A stretch of 64,000 nt of DNA from Marivivens donghaensis (GTDB taxonomy: Bacteria > Pseudomonadota > Alphaproteobacteria > Rhodobacterales > Rhodobacteraceae): positions 1-64,000 of the forward strand of contig NZ_JAATOP010000012.1 in assembly GCF_011806565.1 (NCBI RefSeq), written 5' to 3'. The position numbers and the translations under genes are program-made. Positions 23,547-34,029 of this stretch are shown piece after piece. How positions within the stretch are numbered: the stretch's first letter is position 1; each line of letters starts with the position of its first letter. The notes below the pieces were generated by a model. The model was given only the letters and a program-made list of their open reading frames with translations. It had not been told where the DNA came from and did not search any database.

Positions 23547-25160
23547 TCAAAGCGTCCGCTGGACTTCTTCCATCCAATCGAGCCGCATTTCCGGCACTGA
23601 TTTCAGCAGCTTGTCGGTGTAATCATCGAACGGCGGCGCGAGCACCTTCGACTTCGGACCGTAGCGCACCAGCTTGCCGAGGTGCATCACGGCGATGCTG
23701 TCGGCGATGGCGCGAACGGTGGCGATGTCGTGGGTGATGAACATGTAGGACACATGCTCGCGGTCCTGCAAATCCTTGAGAAGACGGAGGATTCCGTCAG
23801 CCACCAGCGGGTCGAGCGCGCTCGTCACCTCGTCACAGATGATCAGCTTGGGTTTGGCCGCAAGAGCACGGGCGATACAGACACGCTGCTTCTGGCCGCC
23901 CGAAAGCTCTGCCGGATAGCGGTCGATAAAGCCTGCGCCGAGTTCGATTTCGTCAAGCAATTCGACCACGCGGTTGCGCAGTTCCTTGCCCTTCATACCG
24001 AAATAGAACTGGAGCGGACGGCCGATGATCGTGCCAACGGTCTGACGCGGGTTCATCGCGACGTCCGCCATCTGGTAGATCATCTGCAATTCGCGCAGAT
24101 CGTTGCGGCTGCGTCCCTTGAGGTCCCGCGACAGCTCGCGGTCTTCGAAGGTCACGCGGCCCTTGATCTGCGGCAGAAGCCCCGTGATCACGCGCGCCAG
24201 CGTGGATTTGCCCGAACCGGACTCCCCCACAACAGCCAGTGTGGTGCCGGGCTGGATCGCGATGTTGATGTCCGAAAGCACCTCGCGGTCCATGCCGGTG
24301 TAGCGGGCATGAAGGTTCGAGACTTCGAGCACCGGCTTGTCATCGCTGACCTTTTCGGTGTGATCCTTGGCCGTCACCGACACCAGCGCGGCGGTGTATT
24401 CCTCGCGCGGGGCGGTGATGATCTGCTCCGTGGTGCCGTATTCCACCGTCTTGCCGTGGCGCAGAACCATGATGTCGTCGGCGATCTGGGCCACGACGGC
24501 GAGGTCGTGCGTGATATAAAGCGCCGCAACGCCCTGATCACTGATCGCCGCCTTGATCGCGGCCAGAACGCCAAGCTGCGTGGTCACGTCGAGCGCGGTT
24601 GTCGGCTCGTCGAAGATCACCAGATCGGGCTGCGGACACAGCGCCATCGCGGTCATCGCGCGCTGAAGCTGACCACCCGACACTTGGTGCGGGTAGCGGT
24701 TGCCGAAGGTTTCGGGCTCGGGCAGGCCGAGCTTGCGGAACAGATCGACGGCACGCGCCTCGGCTTCGGCTTTGCTGGCCTTACCGTGGTAGAGCGTGGC
24801 CTCGATGACCTGCTCCATCAGCCGTTTGGCAGGGTTGAAGGCCGCAGCGGCGGATTGCGCCACATAGGTCACTTCGGCCCCGCGCAGCTTGCGCAGAACG
24901 CCGGACTTCGCGTTGCGGATGTCGCGACCGCTGAGGATGATCTCCCCCTCGGTCAGTTCGATCCCGCCGCGTCCGTAGCTCATGGCAGAAAGGCCGATGG
25001 TGGACTTGCCCGCACCGGATTCCCCGATGAGGCCAAGCACCTTGCCCTTTTCCAGCGCGAGCGACACCCCGTCCACGATGGTGATCCGCTTGGGCGGCTC
25101 GCCTGGCGGATAGCTGGTCGCCTCGATCTTGAGGTTGTTGATTTCCAGCAGGTTACCCAT
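23547..25160 (-). CDS. Peptide-type ABC transporter, fused double ATP-binding protein
   Basis: A 537-residue protein with two complete ATPase domains, equivalent to DppD plus DppF in one chain. The first has Walker A GESGAGKSTIGLS and signature VSGGQLQRAMTAMAL. The second has Walker A GESGSGKSTLARV, signature LSGGQKQRVCIARAL and Walker B LIICDEVTSALDPL. It ends the operon that starts with the carnitine genes at 30986 and overlaps the preceding permease by eight bases. By inference it drives import of carnitine, a related betaine or an acylated form. Its substrate is set by the binding protein at 26938-28533. Confidence 0.88.
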   Translation of the reverse strand: MGNLLEINNLKIEATSYPPGEPPKRITIVDGVSLALEKGKVLGLIGESGAGKSTIGLSAMSYGRGGIELTEGEIILSGRDIRNAKSGVLRKLRGAEVTYVAQSAAAAFNPAKRLMEQVIEATLYHGKASKAEAEARAVDLFRKLGLPEPETFGNRYPHQVSGGQLQRAMTAMALCPQPDLVIFDEPTTALDVTTQLGVLAAIKAAISDQGVAALYITHDLAVVAQIADDIMVLRHGKTVEYGTTEQIITAPREEYTAALVSVTAKDHTEKVSDDKPVLEVSNLHARYTGMDREVLSDINIAIQPGTTLAVVGESGSGKSTLARVITGLLPQIKGRVTFEDRELSRDLKGRSRNDLRELQMIYQMADVAMNPRQTVGTIIGRPLQFYFGMKGKELRNRVVELLDEIELGAGFIDRYPAELSGGQKQRVCIARALAAKPKLIICDEVTSALDPLVADGILRLLKDLQDREHVSYMFITHDIATVRAIADSIAVMHLGKLVRYGPKSKVLAPPFDDYTDKLLKSVPEMRLDWMEEVQRTL

Positions 25161-25971
25161 TGCGGCCTCCTTTCAGCGACGAGGTACGGTCGAGCACCCA
25201 GTCGGCGACGAGGTTAACGCTGATCGCCAGAGCGGCAATCGCGATGGCAGGCAGCAGGGCCGCCGGAATGCCGTAGACGATCCCGTCCTTGTTTTCCTTC
25301 ACGATCCCGCCCCAGTCGGCTGCGGGAGGCTGAACGCCAAGGCCGAGGAACGACAGCGTGGACACGAACAGCACCATGAAGATGAAGCGCATCCCTGCCT
25401 CCGCAACGAGCGGCGACAAGGCGTTGGGAAGGATTTCGCGGAAGATGATCCATGTGCGGCCTTCGCCGCGCAGACGGGCCGCCTCGACGTAGTCCATGAC
25501 TTCGATATCGCTGGCAACCGCACGCGACAGGCGGAACACACGGGTGGAGTCCAGAAGACCCATCACGAGGATCAGCACAGGTAGCGTCACCGGCATGACC
25601 GACAGCACGACGAGCGCGAAGATCAGCGTCGGGATCGCCATGATCAGATCGACGAAACGCGACAGAAGCTGGTCGATCCAGCCACCGATCACGGCAGCGA
25701 ACAGACCCAGCACCGAGCCGGTGACGAAGCTGACGACAGTGGCTGCAATAGCGACGAAGATCGTCGTCTGGCCACCCCAGATCAGGCGCGACAGCAGGTC
25801 ACGACCGATGTTGTCGGTGCCCAAAAGGTGCTCTGCCGACGCGGGCTCCCACACATCGCCGACGATTTCGCTGACGCTATAGGGGGCGACCCACTGCGCG
25901 AAGATCGCGCATAGAAGGAACAGCGTGGTGATAAAAAGCCCGATAAGGGCGGGGAATGGTACACGCCTCAT
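25153..25971 (-). CDS. Peptide-type ABC transporter permease (DppC-like)
   Basis: About 272 residues from the ATG at 25971, which overlaps the preceding stop (ATGA); the frame is open to 26064. LIGLFITTLFLLCAIFAQWV is TM1, followed by the DppC-type periplasmic phrase HLLGTDNIGRDLLSRLIWGG and the EAA loop DYVEAARLRGEGRTWIIFRE. It pairs with the DppB-like subunit. Confidence 0.88.
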   Translation of the reverse strand: MRRVPFPALIGLFITTLFLLCAIFAQWVAPYSVSEIVGDVWEPASAEHLLGTDNIGRDLLSRLIWGGQTTIFVAIAATVVSFVTGSVLGLFAAVIGGWIDQLLSRFVDLIMAIPTLIFALVVLSVMPVTLPVLILVMGLLDSTRVFRLSRAVASDIEVMDYVEAARLRGEGRTWIIFREILPNALSPLVAEAGMRFIFMVLFVSTLSFLGLGVQPPAADWGGIVKENKDGIVYGIPAALLPAIAIAALAISVNLVADWVLDRTSSLKGGRNG

Positions 25972-26927
25972 TTCGGATGCCTCAGTCTCGGGTTTGCGAG
26001 GATCGAAACGATATCCGCAAACATATTCAGAAGGATGTAGACCGCCGCAAAAATCAGGCCGCACGCCTGCACGACAGGCACGTCACGCTTGGCTACGTGG
26101 TCCACAAGGTACTGGCCCATGCCGGGGTAGACGAAAACCACCTCGACGACGACCACACCGACAACGAGGTAGGCGAGGTTGAGCATGACCACGTTGACGA
26201 TCGGCGCGATGGAGTTCGGGAATGCGTGGCGCCAGATCACCTGAAGCCGCGGGATGCCCTTGAGCTCTGCGGTCTCAATATAGGCCGATTGCATCACGTT
26301 CAGAAGCGCCGCTCGGGTCATGCGCATCATGTGTGCGAGGACCACGAAGACGAGCACTGCAACGGGGAGCGTGATAGCGTGGAGCTTGTCCCAAAAGCCC
26401 ATGCTGCTGTTGAGCATCGCCACCGACGGCGCCCAGCCGAGCTTTACCGCGACGAAGTACATCAGGATGTAGCTCATCATGAATTCGGGGATCGAAATGG
26501 CCGAGAGCGTAACGGCAGAGATCAGCTTGTCGGGCCAGCGGCCACGGTAGAGAACCGAAATCAGGCCGAGCGTGATCGCGAGCGGAACGGAGATGACGGC
26601 AGCCCAAGCGGCAAGGAATAGTGTGTTGCCGAGGCGCTCACCGATCGAGGTCGCGATATCGCGCCCGTTCGTCAGCGAGGTGCCGAGGTCGCCCTGAAGG
26701 ACACCGCCGAGCCACGAGAAATAGCGCTGGTAGGCAGGGACGTTGAGGCCAAGCTCTTCGCGCAGGTTCGCGAGCGATTCAGGCGTCGCCGTCTGACCGA
26801 GGATCGACTGTGCGACGTCCCCCGGAAGGATTTGCGTGCCGACAAAGATCAATATCGACACGAGGAAAATGAGGAGAAGGCCCAGCGAAATTCGCTGGAC
26901 CAACAATTTAACCACAAGTGAGTTCAT
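25968..26927 (-). CDS. Peptide-type ABC transporter permease (DppB-like)
   Basis: A 319-residue permease with the DppB layout. TM1 is LGLLLIFLVSILIFVGTQIL, then a large periplasmic loop with GDVAQSILGQTATPESLANL and the EAA loop YIETAELKGIPRLQVIWRHA. It starts ten bases after the binding-protein stop. The C-terminal phrase YPGMGQYLVDHVAKRDVPVV is typical. Confidence 0.88.
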   Translation of the reverse strand: MNSLVVKLLVQRISLGLLLIFLVSILIFVGTQILPGDVAQSILGQTATPESLANLREELGLNVPAYQRYFSWLGGVLQGDLGTSLTNGRDIATSIGERLGNTLFLAAWAAVISVPLAITLGLISVLYRGRWPDKLISAVTLSAISIPEFMMSYILMYFVAVKLGWAPSVAMLNSSMGFWDKLHAITLPVAVLVFVVLAHMMRMTRAALLNVMQSAYIETAELKGIPRLQVIWRHAFPNSIAPIVNVVMLNLAYLVVGVVVVEVVFVYPGMGQYLVDHVAKRDVPVVQACGLIFAAVYILLNMFADIVSILANPRLRHPK

Positions 26928-26937
26928 GCGGCCGGCC

Positions 26938-28533
26938 TCAGGCCAGCCAGCACTTGTGCGGTGCGAGACCGTTCATGACTTCCCAAACGCCGGACTTTTC
27001 CCAGCCCTGGACTTCGTCACGGACGCCTTCGACAAAGTCGTTGAACATCGGCAGGATCAGGCCGCCTTCGTCGCGCAGGATCTCGGCCATTTCCGAGTAC
27101 TGTGCCTTGCGCGTGTCGACGTCGAGTTCGCCCTTCGCCTTCACGAGCAGCGCGTCGAACTCTTCGTTGTTGAAGCGGGTGTCGTTCCAGTCAGCGGACG
27201 AGAGATACGCGGTTGCGTACATCTGGTCCTGAACCGGACGGCCGCTCCAGTAGGATGCGCAGAACGGCTTCACGTTCCAGACTTCCGACCAGTAACCGTC
27301 AGCAGGCTCGCGCACGATTTCGAGCGGGATGCCACATGCCTTGGCGCTTTCCTGGAACAGCTGGGCTGCGTCGACGGCACCAGGGAAGGCGACTTCCGAC
27401 ACGCGCAGTTCGATCGGCGAGCCGTCGTGGCCCGACTTCTCGTAGTACTCGCGTGCTTTTTCCTGATCGTAGGTACGCTGCGGAATGCTGTCGTCGAACA
27501 GCGGATAGGCCGCGTTGATCGGGAAATCGTTGCCGATGCTGCCGTAACCCTGAAGGATCTTTTCGACCATCTCTTCGCGGTTGATCGCATACTTCAGCGC
27601 CATACGCAGGTCGGCGTTGTCGAACGGTGCGGTGTCGCAGTGCATGATGAACACGTAGTGACCACGGCCCGAGTCGGTTTTGATCGACAGACCCGGCGCA
27701 CGGCCGAGCAGACCTGCAACCTTCGGCGCAACCTGGTTGATGATGTGCACCTGACCCGACTGGAGCGCCGCGTTACGGGCGGTCGGATCGTTGATGACAG
27801 CGATTTCGACGCGGTCGAAGTTACCGCGGGTCTGGTCCCAGCAATCTTCGAACTTCTCGAACGCATAACGCACGCCCGGCTCTGCTTCGACGACCTTGTA
27901 GGCTGCGGTACCGATACCGGCGGCGGGGTTGTCGCGGCCGCCGTTCGGCTGGATCACGAGGTGGTAGTCCGACATCAGGTAGGGAAGGTCGGCGTTGGCT
28001 TCGGACAGTTCGACGATGAAGTCGTTGCCGTCGACCGACATGTTCGCGATGCCCTGCATGATGCCCAGAGCGCCCGACTTCGAGTCTTCGTCCGAGTGGC
28101 GCAGCATGGTTTCCAGAACGTCGTTCGGGGTCAGCTCGCTACCGTCGTGGAACTTGACGCCGGTACGGATCTTGAAGGTCCAGGTCTTGGCGTCTTCGCT
28201 CGACGAGATGTCTTCGGCCAGACGCATGTCCAGCGTGCCGTCGGCGTTCACGTCGACGAGGGTTTCGCCGAAGGTACGGGTGACGTGGAACGCGACCTGC
28301 GCCAGCGCCAGTGCCGGATCGAGCGATTCAGTGCTCTCGCCGCCGCCGAGACCCAGCTTGAGCGTGCCGCCCTTGACTGCTTCCTGCGCAAGAGCAGAGC
28401 TGAACGGCATGTTCACAGCTGCAAATGCGCCAAAGCCGAGCACACTGGCCCGGCTCAGAAGTTCACGACGCGTCAGACCCTTTTTCGGGGCGAAACGCTG
28501 GTAGGTGCGCGGTTCGTGATTATGTTTTGTCAT
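26938..28533 (-). CDS. Peptide-type ABC transporter binding protein with Tat signal, likely carnitine-linked
   Basis: A 531-residue SBP_bac_5 protein. The N-terminus has a twin-arginine signal (LTRRELLSRASVLGFGAFAA, Arg-Arg at residues 22-23) with likely cleavage after SALA near residue 49. KTWTFKIRTGVKFHDGSELT and the later KEGLT-like periplasmic folds are family marks. Tat export means it folds in the cytoplasm first. It lies between the carnitine dehydrogenase and the permeases in one operon, so the ligand is probably carnitine or a derivative, although this family classically binds oligopeptides. An AGGGATCT site precedes the ATG. Confidence 0.85.
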   Translation of the reverse strand: MTKHNHEPRTYQRFAPKKGLTRRELLSRASVLGFGAFAAVNMPFSSALAQEAVKGGTLKLGLGGGESTESLDPALALAQVAFHVTRTFGETLVDVNADGTLDMRLAEDISSSEDAKTWTFKIRTGVKFHDGSELTPNDVLETMLRHSDEDSKSGALGIMQGIANMSVDGNDFIVELSEANADLPYLMSDYHLVIQPNGGRDNPAAGIGTAAYKVVEAEPGVRYAFEKFEDCWDQTRGNFDRVEIAVINDPTARNAALQSGQVHIINQVAPKVAGLLGRAPGLSIKTDSGRGHYVFIMHCDTAPFDNADLRMALKYAINREEMVEKILQGYGSIGNDFPINAAYPLFDDSIPQRTYDQEKAREYYEKSGHDGSPIELRVSEVAFPGAVDAAQLFQESAKACGIPLEIVREPADGYWSEVWNVKPFCASYWSGRPVQDQMYATAYLSSADWNDTRFNNEEFDALLVKAKGELDVDTRKAQYSEMAEILRDEGGLILPMFNDFVEGVRDEVQGWEKSGVWEVMNGLAPHKCWLA

Positions 28534-28566
28534 TCTAGATCCCTGTTTTTATTTCGTTATTCGGCC

Positions 28567-28597
28567 ACCCGTTAATCGGGTTTCGGGGCCGCCCCCG
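28567..28597 (-). repeat. Two small hairpins before the binding-protein gene
   Basis: ACCCG (28567-28571) pairs with CGGGT (28577-28581), and CGGGG (28584-28588) with CCCCG (28593-28597). They lie in the only real gap of the operon (28534-28614), where they could allow separate control of catabolic and transport genes. The stems are short. Confidence 0.35.
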
Positions 28598-28614
28598 GAT
28601 GGGAGGGAACGGCC

Positions 28615-30069
28615 TCAGGTGACAGCGCCCTCCGGTGAAGGTGCCGCCGCCTGGCGCTGACCTACATGCCTGCCGTGGCCATCGGCGTCTTTGCCGGCAT
28701 GTTCTTCAGCGTATGCAGCAACCGCCTTTGCCACGGCCTCTTCGGGCAGGCAGGTCCGGCGGGTATTCAAATCGGTGTGCAGGAGAAGCGTCTCGACGGT
28801 CGCAGCGAGAGACTCGCCGTTCCACAGACGGTGGAAGAGGTGCAGTTTCTTGCCCTCGCCGCCCATCACCTGGGTGGTGACAGTCAGTTTGTCACCTGCA
28901 TGTACTTCGTCGAGATATCGGATGTGGGTTTCCACAGTGAAATAGCTTTTGCCCGATGCGATGTAACTCTCATCTGCCCCAACTATGGCCATAAAGCGAT
29001 CCGTGGCAAGCGAAGACGCCTCGAGGTAGTGGGTTTCGTTCATGTGACCGTTGTAATCGGTCCAGCTTGCGGGAACCTGACGGCGTGCGGTGACGGGCAG
29101 GCCGTCCTTGGTCTCGTTGGTCAGCAGATTGGCATCGTGCGCGTTGACTACGCCGCCAGCGCCCGAGCCGCTGCGCTTGAGCGCACGTATCATGCCGACC
29201 ACGTTGTCGTCGCGCAGACGTTCCAACTCGCGGATCGACATATGGCCCGACTGGTCATCCGACTGACCCGCGATGAGGTCCACGAGTTCGTCGGTGAACT
29301 CCGGCACGTCCATCAGCTTGGTCCACGGCCATTCCAGCGCGGGGCCGAACTGCGCCATGAAGTGCTTCATGCCAGCCTCGCCGCCCGCGATGCGGTAGGT
29401 CTCGAACAGACCCATCTGCGCCCAGCGGATGCCGAAGGCCATGCGGATCGCTTCGTCAATTTCCTCGGTCGTCGCGACGCCGTCTTTGACGAGCCACAGG
29501 CTCTCGCGCCACACGGCTTCGAGCAGGCGGTCAGCGATGTGCGCGTCGATTTCCTTGCGGAGGGTGAGCGGGAACATCCCGATGCCGCGCAGGATTTCCG
29601 CTGCCTTTTCAGTGCGTTCCGCTTCGCCGACCAGTTCGATCAGCGGCAGCAGATAGACAGGGTTGAACGGGTGGGCGACGATAGCGCGCGCGCCTTCCGC
29701 GTTCAGTTCGGACGGTTTGAATCCCGACGTGGACGAGCCGATGACAGCCGTCTCAGGCGCCAGATCGGACAGAGCGCCCAGAACCTTGTGCTTGAGGTCG
29801 AGCCGCTCGGGCACGCTTTCCTGCACCCAATCGACGTTCGCAACCGCTTGGCCCATGTCGGAGAAGAACTGCAGTTCCCCTTCGTCGGGCATCGCGTTGT
29901 CATAGAGCGCGGGCAGGGCGCGGCGGGCGTTCGAAAGCACCTCGCCGATCTTGCGTTCCGCTTCGGGATCGGGGTCGAATACGTTGACGTTCCAGCCGTT
30001 CAGCAGGAAACGCGCAGCCCAACCGCCGCCGATAACACCGCCACCGATGATTGCTGCGCTGCGGGTCAT
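28615..30069 (-). CDS. L-carnitine 3-dehydrogenase fused to a betainyl-CoA thioesterase-like domain
   Basis: A 484-residue fusion. The N-terminal 320 residues are a 3-hydroxyacyl-CoA-dehydrogenase-type carnitine dehydrogenase, with NAD-binding AIIGGGVIGGGWAARFLLNG, SSTSGFKPSEL and HPFNPVYLLPLIELV. The C-terminal part from about residue 330 is a hotdog thioesterase (PASWTDYNGHMNETHYLEA, FTVETHIRYLDEVHAGDKL). In Pseudomonas these steps are CdhA (carnitine to dehydrocarnitine) and CdhB (betainyl-CoA to betaine plus CoA) on separate genes. The start overlaps the BKACE stop (ATGA). The last 25 residues or so are low-complexity and proline/glycine-rich. Function assigned with good confidence from domains and context. 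Confidence 0.88.
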   Translation of the reverse strand: MTRSAAIIGGGVIGGGWAARFLLNGWNVNVFDPDPEAERKIGEVLSNARRALPALYDNAMPDEGELQFFSDMGQAVANVDWVQESVPERLDLKHKVLGALSDLAPETAVIGSSTSGFKPSELNAEGARAIVAHPFNPVYLLPLIELVGEAERTEKAAEILRGIGMFPLTLRKEIDAHIADRLLEAVWRESLWLVKDGVATTEEIDEAIRMAFGIRWAQMGLFETYRIAGGEAGMKHFMAQFGPALEWPWTKLMDVPEFTDELVDLIAGQSDDQSGHMSIRELERLRDDNVVGMIRALKRSGSGAGGVVNAHDANLLTNETKDGLPVTARRQVPASWTDYNGHMNETHYLEASSLATDRFMAIVGADESYIASGKSYFTVETHIRYLDEVHAGDKLTVTTQVMGGEGKKLHLFHRLWNGESLAATVETLLLHTDLNTRRTCLPEEAVAKAVAAYAEEHAGKDADGHGRHVGQRQAAAPSPEGAVT

Positions 30070-30986
30070 GCTTTCACCTGCGGAGAACGCTTGGTCAGAC
30101 CGAGTTTCTCGCGGACTTCGGCGGGGCCGATCACGCGCGCACCGAGGTTCTCCGTGATGGTCACGGCGCGCTCAACAAGCTGCGCGTTGGTCGCCAGTTG
30201 GCCCTTGCCGAGCCACAGGTTGTCCTCAAGGCCGACACGCACGTTGCCGCCAGCCAGAACCGACGCAGCCACATACGGCATCTGTTCACGGCCAAGGCTG
30301 AACGCCGACCAGTTCCAGTCTGCGGGCACGTTGTTCACCATCGCCATAAACGTGTTCAGATCGTTCGGCGCGCCCCACGGAACGCCCATGCACAGCTGCA
30401 CCAACGCCTGCGGCTCCAGTGTGCCTTCTTCGACCAGTTGCTTGGCAAACCAGAGGTGGCCGGTGTCGAAGGCTTCGATCTCGGGCTTCACGCCCAGTTT
30501 CGTCATCATCCCGCCCATAGCGCGCAGCATACCGGGGGTGTTGGTCATCACGTAGTCGGCTTCGGCAAAGTTCATCGTGCCGCAGTCGAGCGTACAAATC
30601 TCGGGCAGGCATTCGGCGACGTGCGCCATACGCTCGGTCGCGCCGACCATATCGGTGGCAGCTTCGTTGAGCGGGAACGGCGCTTCGGTCGAACCGAACA
30701 CGATATCGCCGCCCATGCCTGCGGTCAGGTTCAGCACCACGTCGACCTCAGCGTCACGGATGCGGTCGGTGACTTCGCGATAGAGCGCGAGGTCGCGCGA
30801 CGGCTTTCCGGTCTCGGGGTCGCGAACGTGGCAATGAACGATTGCAGCACCTGCCTTCGCCGCGTCGATCGCGCTTTCCGCGATCTGTGCCGGGCTACGC
30901 GGGACGTGCGGCGAGCGATCCTGTGTCGCTCCAGAGCCGGTCACCGCGCAGGTGATGAATACTTCTTTGTTCATGGCCAATGGCAT
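30066..30986 (-). CDS. Dehydrocarnitine cleavage enzyme (BKACE family)
   Basis: About 306 residues starting at the ATG at 30986, six bases after AGGAG; a later ATG at 30974 is also possible. The BKACE (DUF849) zinc motif is AGAAIVHCHVRDPETGKPSR, with MNKEVFITCAVTGSGATQD at the N-terminus and a Glu in NVRVGLEDNLWLGKG. The family condenses a beta-keto acid with acetyl-CoA; the carnitine member (CdhC) converts dehydrocarnitine to betainyl-CoA and acetoacetate. It is the first gene of the operon and directly precedes the dehydrogenase-thioesterase fusion, so the three activities of the pathway are encoded by two genes. Confidence 0.9.
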   Translation of the reverse strand: MPLAMNKEVFITCAVTGSGATQDRSPHVPRSPAQIAESAIDAAKAGAAIVHCHVRDPETGKPSRDLALYREVTDRIRDAEVDVVLNLTAGMGGDIVFGSTEAPFPLNEAATDMVGATERMAHVAECLPEICTLDCGTMNFAEADYVMTNTPGMLRAMGGMMTKLGVKPEIEAFDTGHLWFAKQLVEEGTLEPQALVQLCMGVPWGAPNDLNTFMAMVNNVPADWNWSAFSLGREQMPYVAASVLAGGNVRVGLEDNLWLGKGQLATNAQLVERAVTITENLGARVIGPAEVREKLGLTKRSPQVKA

Positions 30987-31145
30987 CAAAAACTCCTGTG
31001 CCGTCTTGCGTCGTGCCTTATGGCGGTGCCGTCAATGTACAAGAGAATGTGCATCACGACCGCCATGACAGGGGATGCTAAGGGCAGACAAACGGCGCGC
31101 AATGTCATATCTTGCCATTAATTTGTCAAATACGGCCTATTTTCG

Positions 31146-32093
31146 ATGCCCCACGTCCGGTTTCTGCTTTTCGACGGGTTCTCCAACATGGTGCTGTCGT
31201 GCCTGCTGGAACCGCTGCGCGCCGTGCGCGATCAGGGCAACGACGCCCTCAGCTGGGAAATTGCAACGCCCCACGGCCAGCCCGCCAAAAGCTCCAGCGG
31301 TTTAAGTATCGCGCCGGATGCGGACGCGGGAACAGGGCGCTTCGATCTGCTGGTCGTCATCAGCGGCTACAGCTACCGCGAGCACTCAAAGCCCGAAAAT
31401 CTGGCGCTCGTCAGCCGCCTCGCTCGCCAGTCCGATCTGGTCATCGGCGCGGACACGGCCAGCTGGATACTCGCTTCCGCCGATCTCTTGGACGACGAGG
31501 TGGGCACGATCCACTGGGCCGTGATCGCCGACTTTACCGAGGAATTCCCACAGGTGAACGTCAGCTACGACCGCTTCGTGCGCAGCGGCAAATTCTGGAC
31601 CTGCGGCGGGGCCTCCACCGCGCTGGAGATGATGCTGGCCTACATCGCCGAAACCTTCGGCCCCGCGAGCGCCTTCCTTGCGTCGACCATGTTCCTCCAT
31701 GACGCCGAACGTCAGCAGATGGCGGGGCGGGGGCCGAACCGTTTGCAGGGCAGGGGGTCGTCGCGGCTGCGGCAGGTGATGAACCTGATGGTCGAGACGA
31801 TCGAAACCCCGCTGAAGCTCGAAGACATCGCGGATCGTGCGGGCCTTACGGTGCGGACGTTGAACCGGATGTTCCAGTCCGAACTCTCGCTCTCCCCCGG
31901 TCAGTATTACCAGATGGTGCGTCTGTCACACGCGCGGGAACTGGCGTCGAATTCGGAATACGACCTGCGAGAGATCGCATTGCGCTGCGGGTATGCGGAT
32001 GCCTCGGCGCTCAGCAAAGCGTTCCGCAAAGCGTTTGGTCATCCCGTCCGCAAATCCCACGGCAACAGGCCGACTAGCCGCCAAACGCACTGA
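31146..32093 (+). CDS. GlxA-family AraC-type transcriptional regulator (CdhR-like)
   Basis: A 315-residue regulator with an N-terminal DJ-1/PfpI-like domain (VRFLLFDGFSNMVLSCLLEP, WTCGGASTALEMMLAYI) and a C-terminal AraC helix-turn-helix pair (LEDIADRAGLTVRTLNRMF, LREIALRCGYADASALSKAF). Its relatives GbdR and CdhR activate betaine and carnitine catabolism in Pseudomonas. It diverges from the carnitine operon across a 159-base gap, so activation in response to carnitine is likely. It overlaps the end of the convergent esterase by 20 bases. Confidence 0.85.
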   Translation: MPHVRFLLFDGFSNMVLSCLLEPLRAVRDQGNDALSWEIATPHGQPAKSSSGLSIAPDADAGTGRFDLLVVISGYSYREHSKPENLALVSRLARQSDLVIGADTASWILASADLLDDEVGTIHWAVIADFTEEFPQVNVSYDRFVRSGKFWTCGGASTALEMMLAYIAETFGPASAFLASTMFLHDAERQQMAGRGPNRLQGRGSSRLRQVMNLMVETIETPLKLEDIADRAGLTVRTLNRMFQSELSLSPGQYYQMVRLSHARELASNSEYDLREIALRCGYADASALSKAFRKAFGHPVRKSHGNRPTSRQTH

Positions 32094-32979
32094 TTGCGTC
32101 GATGATCTGGGTAAAGCTGCCGCTTGCGTGATCGTTCACATTCCGCGCCCGCAGCCACCCGTGAACGAGGCCCATCTGCACCGTCACCTGCGCCCCCGTC
32201 CGCGTGGCAAACGCCTCGGCATCCGAACACAGAGGGTCACATTCGCAGGGAAACAGATGCGTCGGCGGCAAATCATCGAGCCGCCCTTTTGCAGGCACCA
32301 ATCGCGGGTCTTCGGGGTCGCCGCCACGGACGCTGCCGTAGAACTCCAGATCGGCGGTCGTCAGCATCGGCGCATGGGCGTGGGTGTCGAAGCTGCCGCC
32401 GCTGCGCTGCATTCCGAGCATCGGATAGATCAGCACCTGCCCGAGGATCGGCAGATCGGGCCGCGTCCCCGTCAGCGTCGCGCAGAGCGTTCCGCCCGCG
32501 CTATCACCTACGAGCACCACAGGACCGAGCGCCTCGGCAACGGCCGTGATGTCCTCATAGGCCGCGGGATGCAGATGTTCGGGCGAGAGGCGGTAGTCGA
32601 TGGCCACCAGCCGCATCCTCGTGCGATGCGCGATCTCCGCACAGGTGTCATCGTGGCTCTCCAGTCCGCCAAGGACGAACCCGCCGCCATGCGCGAACAG
32701 GATCGTCTTATCACCGGTCCCGTAGATGCGCACGGGAACGCCAGCGATCTGCGTATCCTCGACAGCCAACCCTTCGGGCCGCCCCGCATGGAAATGCGCG
32801 CACATGCGGTTATAGACAGCGCGCTGCCCCTCCACATCATCGACAGGCACGCCCGGCGGGTAAAAGCTGTCCGTCTCCGCGATGAACGCGAGGATTTCGG
32901 GGGAGAGGTAACTGGCGTAATCCAAAGCGGCACCTTCGTTATTCGGCCCGAAGCCACCACGAAAGCGCCGCTGAGGCAA
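32074..32979 (-). CDS. Alpha/beta hydrolase, hormone-sensitive lipase-type esterase
   Basis: A 301-residue protein with the HSL oxyanion motif ILFAHGGGFVLGG, nucleophile elbow VLVGDSAGGTLCA and a catalytic His in GLVHGWLRA. The family hydrolyses short-chain carboxylic esters in the cytoplasm. It lies six bases downstream of the stop of the mannoside ATPase and on its strand, so it is probably the last gene of that operon and may deacetylate imported acetylated sugars (inference). A role in hydrolysing acylcarnitine is an alternative suggested by the gene on the other side. Confidence 0.8.
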   Translation of the reverse strand: MPQRRFRGGFGPNNEGAALDYASYLSPEILAFIAETDSFYPPGVPVDDVEGQRAVYNRMCAHFHAGRPEGLAVEDTQIAGVPVRIYGTGDKTILFAHGGGFVLGGLESHDDTCAEIAHRTRMRLVAIDYRLSPEHLHPAAYEDITAVAEALGPVVLVGDSAGGTLCATLTGTRPDLPILGQVLIYPMLGMQRSGGSFDTHAHAPMLTTADLEFYGSVRGGDPEDPRLVPAKGRLDDLPPTHLFPCECDPLCSDAEAFATRTGAQVTVQMGLVHGWLRARNVNDHASGSFTQIIDAISAFGG

Positions 32980-32985
32980 GAGACG

Positions 32986-34021
<1,036 letters not shown>

Positions 34022-34029
<8 letters not shown>

